From assembly GCF_000966975.1 (NCBI RefSeq), contig NZ_JZWV01000024.1, forward strand, positions 1 through 39,386: 39,386 nt of DNA, given 5' to 3'. The position numbers were made by a program, and so were the translations under genes. The notes below the pieces were generated by a model. It was not told where the DNA came from. It worked only from the letters and a program-made list of their open reading frames with translations, and made no database searches. Shown piece by piece: positions 7,328 through 14,551 of the stretch. Numbering within the stretch: position 1 is the stretch's first letter; each line of letters starts with the position of its first letter. The stretch is from Streptomyces katrae. Lineage in GTDB: Bacteria; Actinomycetota; Actinomycetes; Streptomycetales; Streptomycetaceae.

Positions 7328-7666
7328 ATGACAGCAGACGACTCGTACGGGCGTCTCGACGACGACGACTACCCCGCCTACACCATGGGCAGGGCCGCCG
7401 ACATGCTCGGCACCACCCAGGGATTCCTCCGCGCCATCGGCGAAGCCCGCCTCATCACCCCGCTCCGCTCCGCGGGCGGCCACCGCCGCTACTCCCGCTA
7501 CCAGTTGCGCATCGCCGCGCGTGCCCGGGAACTGGTCGACCAGGGCACCCCCATCGAAGCCGCCTGCCGCATCATCATCCTCGAAGACCAACTCGAAGAA
7601 GCCCAGCGCATCAACGCCGAGTACCGCCGCGCCGCGGAATCAGCCCCGCCGCCGGACTCGGACTGA
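7328..7666 (+). CDS. MerR-type helix-turn-helix protein
   Basis: 112 residues. The DNA-binding domain is about residues 17-65 (YTMGRAADMLGTTQGFLRAIGEARLITPLRSAGGHRRYSRY). It shows the MerR pattern of a helix-turn-helix followed by the GGHRRYS wing. A single amphipathic helix follows (ELVDQGTPIEAACRIIILEDQLEEAQRINAEYRR). There is no effector domain and no metal-binding Cys, so it resembles short BldC/MerR-like regulators. ATG 7328 is preceded by GAGAGGTG. It sits directly after the 32-base palindrome and structured leader, suggesting post-transcriptional control. The target genes are unknown. Confidence 0.85.
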   Translation: MTADDSYGRLDDDDYPAYTMGRAADMLGTTQGFLRAIGEARLITPLRSAGGHRRYSRYQLRIAARARELVDQGTPIEAACRIIILEDQLEEAQRINAEYRRAAESAPPPDSD

Positions 7667-7923
7667 GGCGGGGGCACGTCGTCGATCCGGGGCAGGGCCA
7701 CGGACGCCTCGGCCGCCGGTGCGGGAAGCGCGGAGTGACCTCGGTGACCTCCGGGTCGCTCCCCTGCGGCCGCCGCCCCCGGCCCGTACCGTACCGAAAC
7801 TCCAAAAACCGCTGGTCAGTGACCTGAAGCCGCTGTTTTCGCCGAGGCCCCCCTCGGCTGCCTCGCCCTGCGGGCGTGGACTGCCGCAGCGAACGGATGT
7901 GCGCGGGGCGCATACTGGCGGCA

Positions 7924-8145
7924 ATGACAAATCCCAGTGCACCGAAGCGCTATTTGCCCACCAGCCCCTTCAAGGCCCCGGTCACGCGGCCTCCTCAGCA
8001 GTTCGCCGTAGGCGACCAGGTCACACACGACGTGTACGGCCTCGGCCGGGTCATCGGCATCGAGGGCGGGATCGCGGCGCTCGTGGATTTCGGCTCGACG
8101 CAAGAGCGGATCCTGAGTCCGTACGCCAAGATGAGCAAGTTGTAG
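7924..8145 (+). CDS. Small Tudor-like protein resembling the UvrD/PcrA C-terminal domain
   Basis: 73 residues. After a basic N-terminal arm, residues ~25-73 read FAVGDQVTHDVYGLGRVIGIEGGIAALVDFGSTQERILSPYAKMSKL. This follows the pattern of the Tudor-fold C-terminal domain of UvrD/PcrA helicases (GDxVxHxxFGxGxV, then xVxF, then KRLLxxYAxLxKL), a domain known in PcrA to contact RNA polymerase. A free-standing copy may bind RNA polymerase or another partner; this is inference from pattern. ATG 7924 lacks a ribosome site, but CATACT at 7911-7916 could be a -10 giving a leaderless message. It is convergent with the next gene across a shared hairpin. Confidence 0.7.
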   Translation: MTNPSAPKRYLPTSPFKAPVTRPPQQFAVGDQVTHDVYGLGRVIGIEGGIAALVDFGSTQERILSPYAKMSKL

Positions 8146-8245
8146 GGCAGCCGCCGTGCCCGGTCACGGCGCAAACCGGAGCCCCCCGTCCCGACCGAGC
8201 ACCCCACCCCCGCGACGGTCCGCCCGCTGGGGCCGTACAAGGGTG

Positions 8246-8276
8246 CGAAGGCCCAGGTCCCAGACCTGGGCCTTCG
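8246..8276. terminator. Bidirectional terminator, third copy of the GAAGGCCCAGGTC hairpin
   Basis: A 14-bp stem (8246-8259 with 8263-8276, loop CCA) whose arms are identical to those of the hairpin after tRNA-Gly. It is also followed by TCGTTGTC. No tRNA sequence precedes it. It separates two convergent genes. Confidence 0.75.
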
Positions 8277-8317
8277 TCGTTGTCACACCTCTCGGGGTCC
8301 CCTGCGGCGGGGCGGGG

Positions 8318-8677
8318 TCAGTGATCGGAGTAGCTGACGTCGCCCATGGTCCAGGCGCTGATGTCCGCGATCGAGACGCGGTACATCCCGCCCGTCTCCG
8401 GGATCCCCACCGTGCCCTGGAGGATCCGTGCCAGGTGGAAGTGCAGGTGCGTGGGCGGTCCGTCCTTCGCCGCCGCGCCGGCGAAGACGGCGGAGAACTC
8501 GGCCAGCCGGTCGGAGTCCGCAAGGACCTCCGAGACCCGCTGCCGCCACACCGCTTCGGGTGCCAGCCGGCCTGTGATGACAGCGCCGCCGGTCACGACG
8601 GTCAGGGACATCTGGTTGCTCCGCCCGGACTCCACCAGCCTGGCGACGTCAACGAGCAGCTCGTCAGTCTTCGACAT
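8318..8677 (-). CDS. Conserved small protein, tentatively GvpU-like
   Basis: 119 residues (MSKTDELLVDVARLVESGRS... ending DVSYSDH). A central strand-rich segment (MSLTVVTGGAVITGRLAPEAVW) and a later THLHFHLARILQGTVGIPETGGMYRVSIADISAWTMG segment faintly resemble gas-vesicle accessory protein GvpU. No other gas vesicle genes lie in the window, so the name is only a pointer. No signal peptide or membrane segment is visible. ATG 8677 is chosen for AGGA eight bases upstream; the longer frame has no coding bias. It is transcribed away from the acyltransferase gene at 8850 and converges on the terminator at 8246. Confidence 0.6.
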   Translation of the reverse strand: MSKTDELLVDVARLVESGRSNQMSLTVVTGGAVITGRLAPEAVWRQRVSEVLADSDRLAEFSAVFAGAAAKDGPPTHLHFHLARILQGTVGIPETGGMYRVSIADISAWTMGDVSYSDH

Positions 8678-8766
8678 GAGACCCGATCCTACGGGGCACC
8701 TCGGGGGCGGAGTTTCGAAGCGGGGGCTGTCGCGAGCGGACGCGTGGGCGTCGTGTCCGAAACACG

Positions 8767-8808
8767 CCGGCTTAACCGGCTGGGGGCGTGCCGCTAAAGC
8801 CCGGCTTA
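8767..8808. promoter_or_regulatory. Candidate operator: GGCTTAACC and CTAAAGCCC elements
   Basis: The near-palindrome GCCGGCTTAACCGGC (8766-8780) and GCTAAAGCCCGGCTTA (8793-8808) lie just upstream of the -35 box of the acyltransferase gene. The same CTAAAGCCC core recurs at 24094, 24130, 24150 and 24172, and in a looser form at 35668 and 35744, in the two divergent promoter regions of the biosynthetic cluster. This suggests a common regulator. Confidence 0.45.
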
Positions 8809-8815
8809 TTTCGGA

Positions 8816-8843
8816 TTGACCGACGGCGGGCCTCGTGTAGAAC
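8816..8843 (+). promoter_or_regulatory. Promoter of leaderless acyltransferase gene
   Basis: TTGACC (8816-8821), a 16-base spacer, TAGAAC (8838-8843). The expected start of transcription falls on or within a base or two of the ATG at 8850, and no ribosome-binding site is present, so the message is probably leaderless. Confidence 0.6.
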
Positions 8844-8849
8844 GGGTCC

Positions 8850-9584
8850 ATGCGGAGAAAAGCCCAGTCGTCGACTCCAGCCGAAGGTGGGCCCGGTCTC
8901 ACTTATGCGCTCGGCGCCGTGATCGTGCGACCGCTCCTGCGGCTCGTCGCACGGAGGGAATGGCGGGGCGCCCACCATCTCCCCGGTCAGGGCGGACACA
9001 TCGTCGTCATCAACCACATCTCACATGTGGATCCGTTCGCCTACGGACACTTCCAGTACAAGAACGGCTTGCCGCCCAGGTTCCTGGTCAAGTCCTCGCT
9101 GTTCACCGTGCCGGTGGTCGGAGCCTTCCTGCGGGCCACCGGTCAGATACCCGTGGAACGCAACAGCCACCGCGCGGCGGACGCTCTGCACGCCGCGGTC
9201 GCGGCGCTCGAACGCGGGCGGTGCGTGGCCCTCTATCCGGAGGGGACCCTCACCACCGACCCCGATCTGTGGCCGGGGCGGCCCAAGACCGGTGCGGCCA
9301 GGCTGGCGTTGACCACCGGAGCGCCGGTCATCCCGGTGGCGCAGTGGGGTTCGCACAAGATCCTTCCTCCGTACGGGAACGGCAAGCGGCGTCTGCTGCC
9401 GCGCCCCACGCTGGTCGTCGCCGCGGGCCCTCCCGTCGACCTCTCCGACTTCCACGGCGCCGAACTCACGGCCGCGGTGCTGCGCCAGGCCAGCGAACGG
9501 ATCATGGCGGCCGTGACGGAGCTGCTGGAGGAGATCCGAGAGGAGAAGCAGCCCTTGAGCCAACCCGGGGAAAATCGCCAGTAG
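8850..9584 (+). CDS. PlsC-type 1-acyl-glycerol-3-phosphate acyltransferase homologue
   Basis: 244 residues. The PlsC signature appears as the catalytic NHISHVDP (NHx4D, ~residues 56-63) and YPEGT (~130). A GxPRFLVKSSLF stretch and a TGAPVIPVAQWG block follow the usual acyltransferase order. Members move an acyl group from acyl-ACP or acyl-CoA to lysophosphatidate or a related hydroxyl at the membrane. The first 20 residues are polar and lack a signal peptide. It is probably leaderless (see promoter). Its upstream region shares the CTAAAGCCC element with the large cluster to the right, hinting at co-regulation. The acceptor could be a lysolipid or a specialised lipid and cannot be inferred. 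Confidence 0.88.
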   Translation: MRRKAQSSTPAEGGPGLTYALGAVIVRPLLRLVARREWRGAHHLPGQGGHIVVINHISHVDPFAYGHFQYKNGLPPRFLVKSSLFTVPVVGAFLRATGQIPVERNSHRAADALHAAVAALERGRCVALYPEGTLTTDPDLWPGRPKTGAARLALTTGAPVIPVAQWGSHKILPPYGNGKRRLLPRPTLVVAAGPPVDLSDFHGAELTAAVLRQASERIMAAVTELLEEIREEKQPLSQPGENRQ

Positions 9585-9595
9585 ACAGTGTCTAC
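9581..9595. promoter_or_regulatory. TetR-type operator palindrome overlapping a -35 box
   Basis: GTAGACA-G-TGTCTAC is a perfect 15-base palindrome centred on 9588. Its TAGACA (9582-9587) doubles as a -35, with TAGAAA at 9606-9611 as -10 (18-base spacer). Transcription would then begin at the ATG at 9618. This is the expected layout for an autorepressed TetR gene. Confidence 0.6.
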
Positions 9596-9617
9596 GGCGG
9601 TGCTGTAGAAACTGATC

Positions 9618-10277
9618 ATGGAACGTGAGAACTCCCTCCGGGATCGGCTGATCGATGTCGGGGTGGACCTTGTGATGACCGAGGGAACGGGCTCGCTGGG
9701 GCTCCGGGAGATCGCCCGTCGGGCCGGGGTGTCCCATGGAGCCCCGCGCCGGTACTTCCCGACGCACCATTCCCTGCTCTCCGCGATCGCCCACCGGGGT
9801 CTCGCGGACCTCAAGGACCGGTTCACCGCCGTGACCAGTGGCATTCCGTCGGCGCGCGGCCAGTTGGAGGCGCTCGGCAAGGCGTACATCGGGTACGCGC
9901 TGGAATTCCGCGGCATGTTCGAACTCCTGCTCCGCCACGATCTGCTCGACAGCCGGCAGAACGCGTCGGACCAGCCGCGGCTGCGGGAGCTGACCCTTCC
10001 GCTCTTCGGGACCATCGTCGAACTCGTCGCCCGGCACCGCGAGGAGGACAAGGTGGCGCTCCGCCCCGGCACGACGAGGGACCTGCCCCCGCCCGAGATC
10101 TCGGCCGGACTGCTCTGGTCCAATCTGCACGGGATCGCCCAGCTGTGGGCCTGGGGCAGCCTGCCCCTGGCTCTCGGCACCGCCGGGACCGCCGGGACCG
10201 GCAGTGGCGACGACGGCGTGCTCGACACGCTCGTCGCCACAGCTCTGGACACCCACCTTGGACCGGTGAACCCTTGA
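9618..10277 (+). CDS. TetR-family transcriptional regulator
   Basis: 219 residues. The N-terminal helix-turn-helix (~residues 26-55: GSLGLREIARRAGVSHGAPRRYFPTHHSLL) is typical of TetR. The remaining ~160 residues are an all-helical ligand pocket of the TetR_C type. The message is probably leaderless: there is no ribosome site and a -10 lies 7 bases before ATG. The 15-base palindrome at its promoter suggests self-repression. Its stop overlaps the TTG start of the MFS exporter (TTGA), so regulator and pump are one operon and the pump substrate is probably the inducer. Confidence 0.92.
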   Translation: MERENSLRDRLIDVGVDLVMTEGTGSLGLREIARRAGVSHGAPRRYFPTHHSLLSAIAHRGLADLKDRFTAVTSGIPSARGQLEALGKAYIGYALEFRGMFELLLRHDLLDSRQNASDQPRLRELTLPLFGTIVELVARHREEDKVALRPGTTRDLPPPEISAGLLWSNLHGIAQLWAWGSLPLALGTAGTAGTGSGDDGVLDTLVATALDTHLGPVNP

Positions 10278-11671
10278 CCGAGACCGTACGGCAGCGCCTC
10301 GCACTCGTGGTCAGTGTCGCCGGCGCGATGATCGTCGCACTCGACGGAACCGTGCTGACCGTGGCGCAGCCCGAGCTGCAACGCGATTTCGGCGCCAGTG
10401 TCGAGCAGATCCAGTGGACCAGCACCGGCTACATGCTCGCGGTGGCCGCGCTCCTCGTCATCGCCGGACGCCTCGGCGACCGGTACGGGCACCAGCGGCT
10501 GCTGCTCCTCGGCGTACTGGGTTTCGGGGCCACTTCGGGCGGCATCATGCTCGCGCCCGACGTCCGCTGGGTGATCGGACTCCGCGCCCTGCAGGGCGTG
10601 TTCGGCGCGCTCCTGCAACCGGCGACGCTCGCCCTGCTGAGACTCGCCTACCCGGCGGACAGGCTCAACACGCCGGTCGCCATCCGCACCAGCTCGATCG
10701 GGGTGGCCGCGGCCGCCGGTCCGGTGCTGGGCGGCTTCCTCGTCACCCATCTCGGCTGGCGCGCGGTGTTCATGGTGAACGTGCCGATCGCGATCGCCGT
10801 CCTCTTCGTCCGGGTTCCGGCGCCGTCCGGCGGCGAACGCCAGCGGCTCGATCTGCTGGGCTCGGCCCTGCTCGCGGGCACGCTCACGGTCATGGTCCAC
10901 ACCCTCGGCGCCATTCCCCGCGACGGGTGGACCTCGGCGCCGACGCTCCTGGGCTTCCTCGCCACCGCGGGACTCGCCGCCGGGCTCGTCGTGCACGAAC
11001 GCCGCACCGCGAACCCGATCGTGCCGCCCGCCGTGCTGCGGTCCGTACCGGTGACGGCGTCCATGGTGATCCTGCTCCTCACCACCAGCGGCATGTTCGG
11101 TGCCCTGTTCGTGGGCACGTTCTCCCTCCAGGACGTCCTCGGGCTCGACCCGTTCGCCGCCGGACTGCGGGTCCTCCCGATGACCGTGCTGATGGTCTTC
11201 GGTGCCCCTGCCGCCGCCGGGGCGTTGAACCGGTACGGCGCACGCCGCTGCGCGATCGCGGGTACGCTCCTCGTCGCCTTCGGGATAGTGGGACTGGTCC
11301 GGATCGAAGCGCCGGGCCCGTGGTGGATCACCGGTCTCGCCTTCGCCGTGCTCGGCGCGGGGTTCGCCACCGTGATGGTCACCGCCACCGGCACCGTCGT
11401 CGGCGATGCGCCCGCCGGCTACGCCGGGGTCGTCGGCGGGCTCAAGCAGACGGCGATGAACATCGGCCCCACGCTCGGCATCACCGTCGCCGCCACCCTG
11501 ATGGTGGTGGACCCCTCCTACGGCGGGACACCCGCCGCGGCCGCGGGCACGGGCGACGCCGTCGGAGTGGGGCACACCCTGCTCGTTCTGGCCGCGATCG
11601 CCGCCCTGGCCACGCTGCCGGGATGGCTGCTCCCGTCGAGGGCCTCCCGCGAACCGGAAATGGCGCGCTGA
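10274..11671 (+). CDS. MFS drug exporter, DHA2 (EmrB/QacA) family
   Basis: 465 residues with about 14 hydrophobic segments. The first helix carries the DHA2 hallmark LDGTVLTVAQPELQ, and the loop 2-3 motif is GRLGDRYGHQR. It is a proton-driven exporter of hydrophobic compounds in the cytoplasmic membrane. The TTG at 10274 overlaps the regulator's stop by four bases. No ATG/GTG in frame lies nearby, and homologues begin just before the first helix, supporting this start. It may serve self-protection or export for the cluster to the right, but control by its own TetR is the simpler view. Confidence 0.9.
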   Translation: MTETVRQRLALVVSVAGAMIVALDGTVLTVAQPELQRDFGASVEQIQWTSTGYMLAVAALLVIAGRLGDRYGHQRLLLLGVLGFGATSGGIMLAPDVRWVIGLRALQGVFGALLQPATLALLRLAYPADRLNTPVAIRTSSIGVAAAAGPVLGGFLVTHLGWRAVFMVNVPIAIAVLFVRVPAPSGGERQRLDLLGSALLAGTLTVMVHTLGAIPRDGWTSAPTLLGFLATAGLAAGLVVHERRTANPIVPPAVLRSVPVTASMVILLLTTSGMFGALFVGTFSLQDVLGLDPFAAGLRVLPMTVLMVFGAPAAAGALNRYGARRCAIAGTLLVAFGIVGLVRIEAPGPWWITGLAFAVLGAGFATVMVTATGTVVGDAPAGYAGVVGGLKQTAMNIGPTLGITVAATLMVVDPSYGGTPAAAAGTGDAVGVGHTLLVLAAIAALATLPGWLLPSRASREPEMAR

Positions 11672-11695
11672 TCCGCGTCGTCCGCACAACGGAAA

Positions 11696-11726
11696 TCGCC
11701 CAGCCCGAGAGGTTCGGGCTGGGCGA
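11696..11726. terminator. Bidirectional terminator between MFS exporter and DedA gene
   Basis: A perfect 13-bp stem (11696-11708 with 11714-11726, loop GAGGT) between converging genes. Confidence 0.8.
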
Positions 11727-11757
11727 CCGCCGGCGGCCGGGTTCCTCCAGCGGTACG

Positions 11758-12405
11758 TCAGCGAGCGGCCCGGCGGGAACGGACCACCTCGATGAGCACG
11801 GGCGAGAAGGAGACGATCATGATCAGGGCGATCACCGGAAGCATGTAGGAGTCGATGCTGCCCTTGAGCGAATCGCCGAGCCGGTAGCCGAGCAGGGTGA
11901 TCCCCACCGTCCACACGACCCCGCCGATCGCGTTCCACATGAAGAAGGTGCCCCCTCGCACGCCGAGGAGTCCGGCGACGGGGTTGAGGAAGGTGCGCAC
12001 GACCGGCACGAAGCGGGCGAGCACGATGGCCTTCCCCGCGCCGTACCGGAGGAAGTACGCCTCTGCCTGCGCGACGTGCGCCTGCTTGAACATCCGCGAG
12101 TTGGGGCGTGCGAACAGCTTCGGTCCGAGCCGCGCGCCCATCAGGTGACCGAGTTGTGCGCCGCAGACCGCGGCCACGGGAGCCCCGATCAGCAGCGCGG
12201 GCAGCGAGAGGTGGAAGTCGGGGCGGCCGAAGACCTCCGCCGCCGCTCCTGAGGCACCGACCCCGGCGAGGAAGAGCAGCGAGTCGCCGGGCAGGAAGAA
12301 ACCGACGAGCAGTCCCGTCTCCACGAAGATGATGGCCAGGATGCCTATGAGTCCGAAAGCTGTGATCACCGACTGGGCGTCCAGCACGTTTACGGCAAGG
12401 TCCAT
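11758..12405 (-). CDS. DedA/SNARE-associated family membrane protein
   Basis: 215 residues, near the family norm. The signature pieces are GFFLPGDSLLFLAG (~residues 35-48) with its conserved acidic residue and the RFVPVVRTFLNPVAG motif (~120-135) with two arginines. Several membrane helices flank them. DedA proteins are membrane phospholipid-flippase-like transporters, including undecaprenyl phosphate recyclers and phosphatidylethanolamine handlers. ATG 12405 is preceded by GGGGGATCC. It lies next to, but transcriptionally apart from, the cluster's leftward operon end. A lipid-transport role there is possible but unsupported. Confidence 0.93.
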   Translation of the reverse strand: MDLAVNVLDAQSVITAFGLIGILAIIFVETGLLVGFFLPGDSLLFLAGVGASGAAAEVFGRPDFHLSLPALLIGAPVAAVCGAQLGHLMGARLGPKLFARPNSRMFKQAHVAQAEAYFLRYGAGKAIVLARFVPVVRTFLNPVAGLLGVRGGTFFMWNAIGGVVWTVGITLLGYRLGDSLKGSIDSYMLPVIALIMIVSFSPVLIEVVRSRRAAR

Positions 12406-12482
12406 GTGGATCCCCCGATGAAGGTTGGTGTGGGTGGCGGTACCGCCCCTGTTCGGCGGCACCGGGTGGAGCTGAGCGTGGT

Positions 12483-12512
12483 GCGGCCGCCTCGGTGGAC
12501 CGAGGCGGCCGC
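12483..12512. terminator. Terminator at the end of the leftward biosynthetic operon
   Basis: Inverted repeat GCGGCCGCCTCGGT / ACCGAGGCGGCCGC (12483-12496 with 12499-12512) lies 28 bases past the stop of the enoyl reductase gene. It marks the probable left end of the ten-gene operon. Confidence 0.7.
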
Positions 12513-12539
12513 GTCGGTGAGCAGGCTTCCGGCGGGTGC

Positions 12540-13370
12540 CTACCGCTGCCCCGTGGGGCGCTCGCCCAGGGTGAGCGGCGCCGAGGTGTCGGCGAAGAAC
12601 GGCGGGGCGACCACGTTCAGTCCGCCGTCCACCGCCAGGGTCTGGCCCGTGATGTACTCGGCCCCGGGCGAGAGGAGGAAGGCGATGGTGTCGGCCACCT
12701 CCTGGACCGAGCCCGGCCGTCCCTTCGGGATGCGTTCGAGTACCGTGGCCATGTCGGCCATCCCCGGCACCCCGTAGAAGAACTCCAGGGAGTCGGAGTC
12801 GATCAGGCCGCCGTTGACGGCGTTCACATTGATGCCGTAGGGGGCGAACTCCACGGCCATGTACCGGACCCAGGACTCAATGGCGGCCTTCATCGAGCCG
12901 AGGGCGGCGTACGTCGGGTAGGCGCGGATGCTGCCGTAGCTCGACAGGGCCACGATCCGCCCGCCCCGGTCCATCAGCCGCACCGCCTGCTGCGCGCCGA
13001 GCACGAACGGCCGCAGGTTCATGGCGTAGGTACGGTCCAGATGGTGCGGCTCGAAGTCGAGGATCTTCTTGAAGGCGCCGGCCGCGGCATTGGAGACGAA
13101 GTGGTCGAGCCGCCCGAACTCCTCCCTCACCGTGGCGAAGAGGCTCTCCACTCCCTCGACCGTCTCGACGTCGGCCTGTACCGCCAGGCCACGGCCGCCC
13201 GCCTCCTCCAGTTCGGCCACGGTCTTCTCGGCGAGGTCGGCGTTCTTCTTGTAGTTCACCACCACGGTGGCGCCGGCCCGGCCGAGGGTGAGCGCGAGTG
13301 CCCGCCCGATGCCGCGCGAGGCGCCGGTGATCAGCGCCACCTGGTCCCGGGCGTTCTTCCGCTCGGTCAT
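12540..13370 (-). CDS. Enoyl reductase of the FabL/ChcA type (SDR superfamily)
   Basis: 276 residues, Rossmann fold. TGASRGIG near residue 17 binds NADPH and SNAAAG is the structural turn. The catalytic pair is spaced Tyr-x6-Lys (YAALGSMK), as in enoyl-ACP reductases FabI/FabL, not Tyr-x3-Lys as in ketoreductases. The stretch ALSSYGSIRAYPTY... through NAVNGGLIDSDSL closely follows FabL. In cyclohexanecarboxyl-CoA cassettes, ChcA (1-cyclohexenylcarbonyl-CoA reductase) is an SDR reducing ring double bonds; its place directly behind the EPSP-like/ligase fusion and acyl-CoA dehydrogenase makes that role likely. ATG 13370 overlaps the previous stop (ATGA). A role in chain enoyl reduction is the alternative. 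Confidence 0.82.
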   Translation of the reverse strand: MTERKNARDQVALITGASRGIGRALALTLGRAGATVVVNYKKNADLAEKTVAELEEAGGRGLAVQADVETVEGVESLFATVREEFGRLDHFVSNAAAGAFKKILDFEPHHLDRTYAMNLRPFVLGAQQAVRLMDRGGRIVALSSYGSIRAYPTYAALGSMKAAIESWVRYMAVEFAPYGINVNAVNGGLIDSDSLEFFYGVPGMADMATVLERIPKGRPGSVQEVADTIAFLLSPGAEYITGQTLAVDGGLNVVAPPFFADTSAPLTLGERPTGQR

Positions 13371-14551
13371 CGGGCCGCCCCCGTACGGTTCAGGAGCTCG
13401 CGGAAGACGACGGCCTTCTGGATCTCGTTGGTGCCCTCCTCGAAGCGCTGGGCCCGGGCGTCCCGGTAGACCCGCTCGATCGGGCTGGACTTCCAGTAGC
13501 CGGAACCGCCGTGCACCTGAAGGGCCTTGTCGGTGACCCGCCCGAGCATGTCGACCGCCGTCAGCTTGGCCATCGACGAGAGCATCGCGGCGTCCTCCGC
13601 CCCGGCCTCCCAGCAGCGGGCCGCGTGCAGGGTGAGCTGCTTCGCCGCCTCGATGTCCGCCTCGTTCTCCGCCAGCATGAACTGGAGCGCCTGCCGCGAG
13701 GTCAGCGGCCGGCCGAAGGTCACCCGGTTCCGGGCGTATTCCAGCGCCAGCTCCTGGGCGCGGCGGGCCAGCCCCACGCAGCTCATCGCCACCGAGATGC
13801 GTGAAGGCGTCAGGAATCCGCCCAACGCGACCGCGAGGCCGTCCCCTTCGCCGCCGAGCCGGTTCGCCACCGGGACCGGCGTCCGGTCGAAGGTCAGGCG
13901 GGCGTGGTCCGTGCCGGTGACCCCCATGGTCTGTGAGGTGTCCTCGACGGTCACCCCGGCCGCGTCGCGCGGCACCATGAGGGCGACGGTGCCCTCGTGT
14001 CCGGTACTGCCGGCCAGCCGTGCGGCCAGCAGCCAGTAGTCGCACCGCACCCCGAAGGTGATGAGGTGCTTGGTACCGGTCAGGTAGTACGTGTCGCCTT
14101 CCCGGACGACGCTGGAACGGATGTCGGCGCCGGAGCCGGCGTCCGGCTCGGTCAGCGTGAAGGCGACCTTGAGCCGGCCGGCGACGGAAGGCAGCACGAA
14201 CCGCTCGCGCTGGTCGGGGGTGGCGAACTGGTCCATCGCCCGCCAGGTCCCGTTGACCACGTGGACCACCATGCGCAGGGAGCCGTGGCAGCGGGAGAAC
14301 AGCTCCATCAGGTCCATCCACTGCGGGAAGGAGAGGCCACGCCCTCCGTACTCGCGTGGAGCGGCCAGCGACAGGTAGCCGCGCTCGCGCAGCTCGGTCC
14401 AGAGTTCCTCGGGGACCGTGCCCGTGCTCTCGATCCGGTGGGCCCACTGCTCGGCGGGACCTGCGACGTACGCGGCCACCTCGGCCCGCAGTCGCCCGAA
14501 CTCGCCCGGTGCGATGCCGGGCGCCGCAGGTGCGGCCTCGGTGATGCTCAT
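13367..14551 (-). CDS. Acyl-CoA dehydrogenase, cyclohexanecarboxyl-CoA pathway (AnsL/PlmL-like)
   Basis: 394 residues, full-length acyl-CoA dehydrogenase fold. It contains FTLTEPDAGSGADIRS (flavin/substrate loop, ~residues 130-145), the C-terminal VHGGSGYWKSSPIERVYRDARAQRFEEGTNEIQ block and the RVTFGRPL signature. The EGTNEIQ segment carries the Glu at the catalytic-base position of many family members. In shikimate-to-cyclohexanecarboxyl-CoA conversion a homologue lies in the same gene order (fusion, dehydrogenase, ChcA); it introduces, or working in reverse removes, ring unsaturation. It overlaps both neighbours by ATGA, so expression is coupled. An ordinary short-chain acyl-CoA dehydrogenase is the alternative, but the neighbours argue for the ring pathway. 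Confidence 0.85.
   Translation of the reverse strand: MSITEAAPAAPGIAPGEFGRLRAEVAAYVAGPAEQWAHRIESTGTVPEELWTELRERGYLSLAAPREYGGRGLSFPQWMDLMELFSRCHGSLRMVVHVVNGTWRAMDQFATPDQRERFVLPSVAGRLKVAFTLTEPDAGSGADIRSSVVREGDTYYLTGTKHLITFGVRCDYWLLAARLAGSTGHEGTVALMVPRDAAGVTVEDTSQTMGVTGTDHARLTFDRTPVPVANRLGGEGDGLAVALGGFLTPSRISVAMSCVGLARRAQELALEYARNRVTFGRPLTSRQALQFMLAENEADIEAAKQLTLHAARCWEAGAEDAAMLSSMAKLTAVDMLGRVTDKALQVHGGSGYWKSSPIERVYRDARAQRFEEGTNEIQKAVVFRELLNRTGAAR

Noticed and set aside
9021..11938. Very long leftward open frames opposite the TetR and MFS genes
   Set aside because: They are mirror frames caused by high G+C and contain no family motifs; the forward frames are clear TetR and MFS genes.
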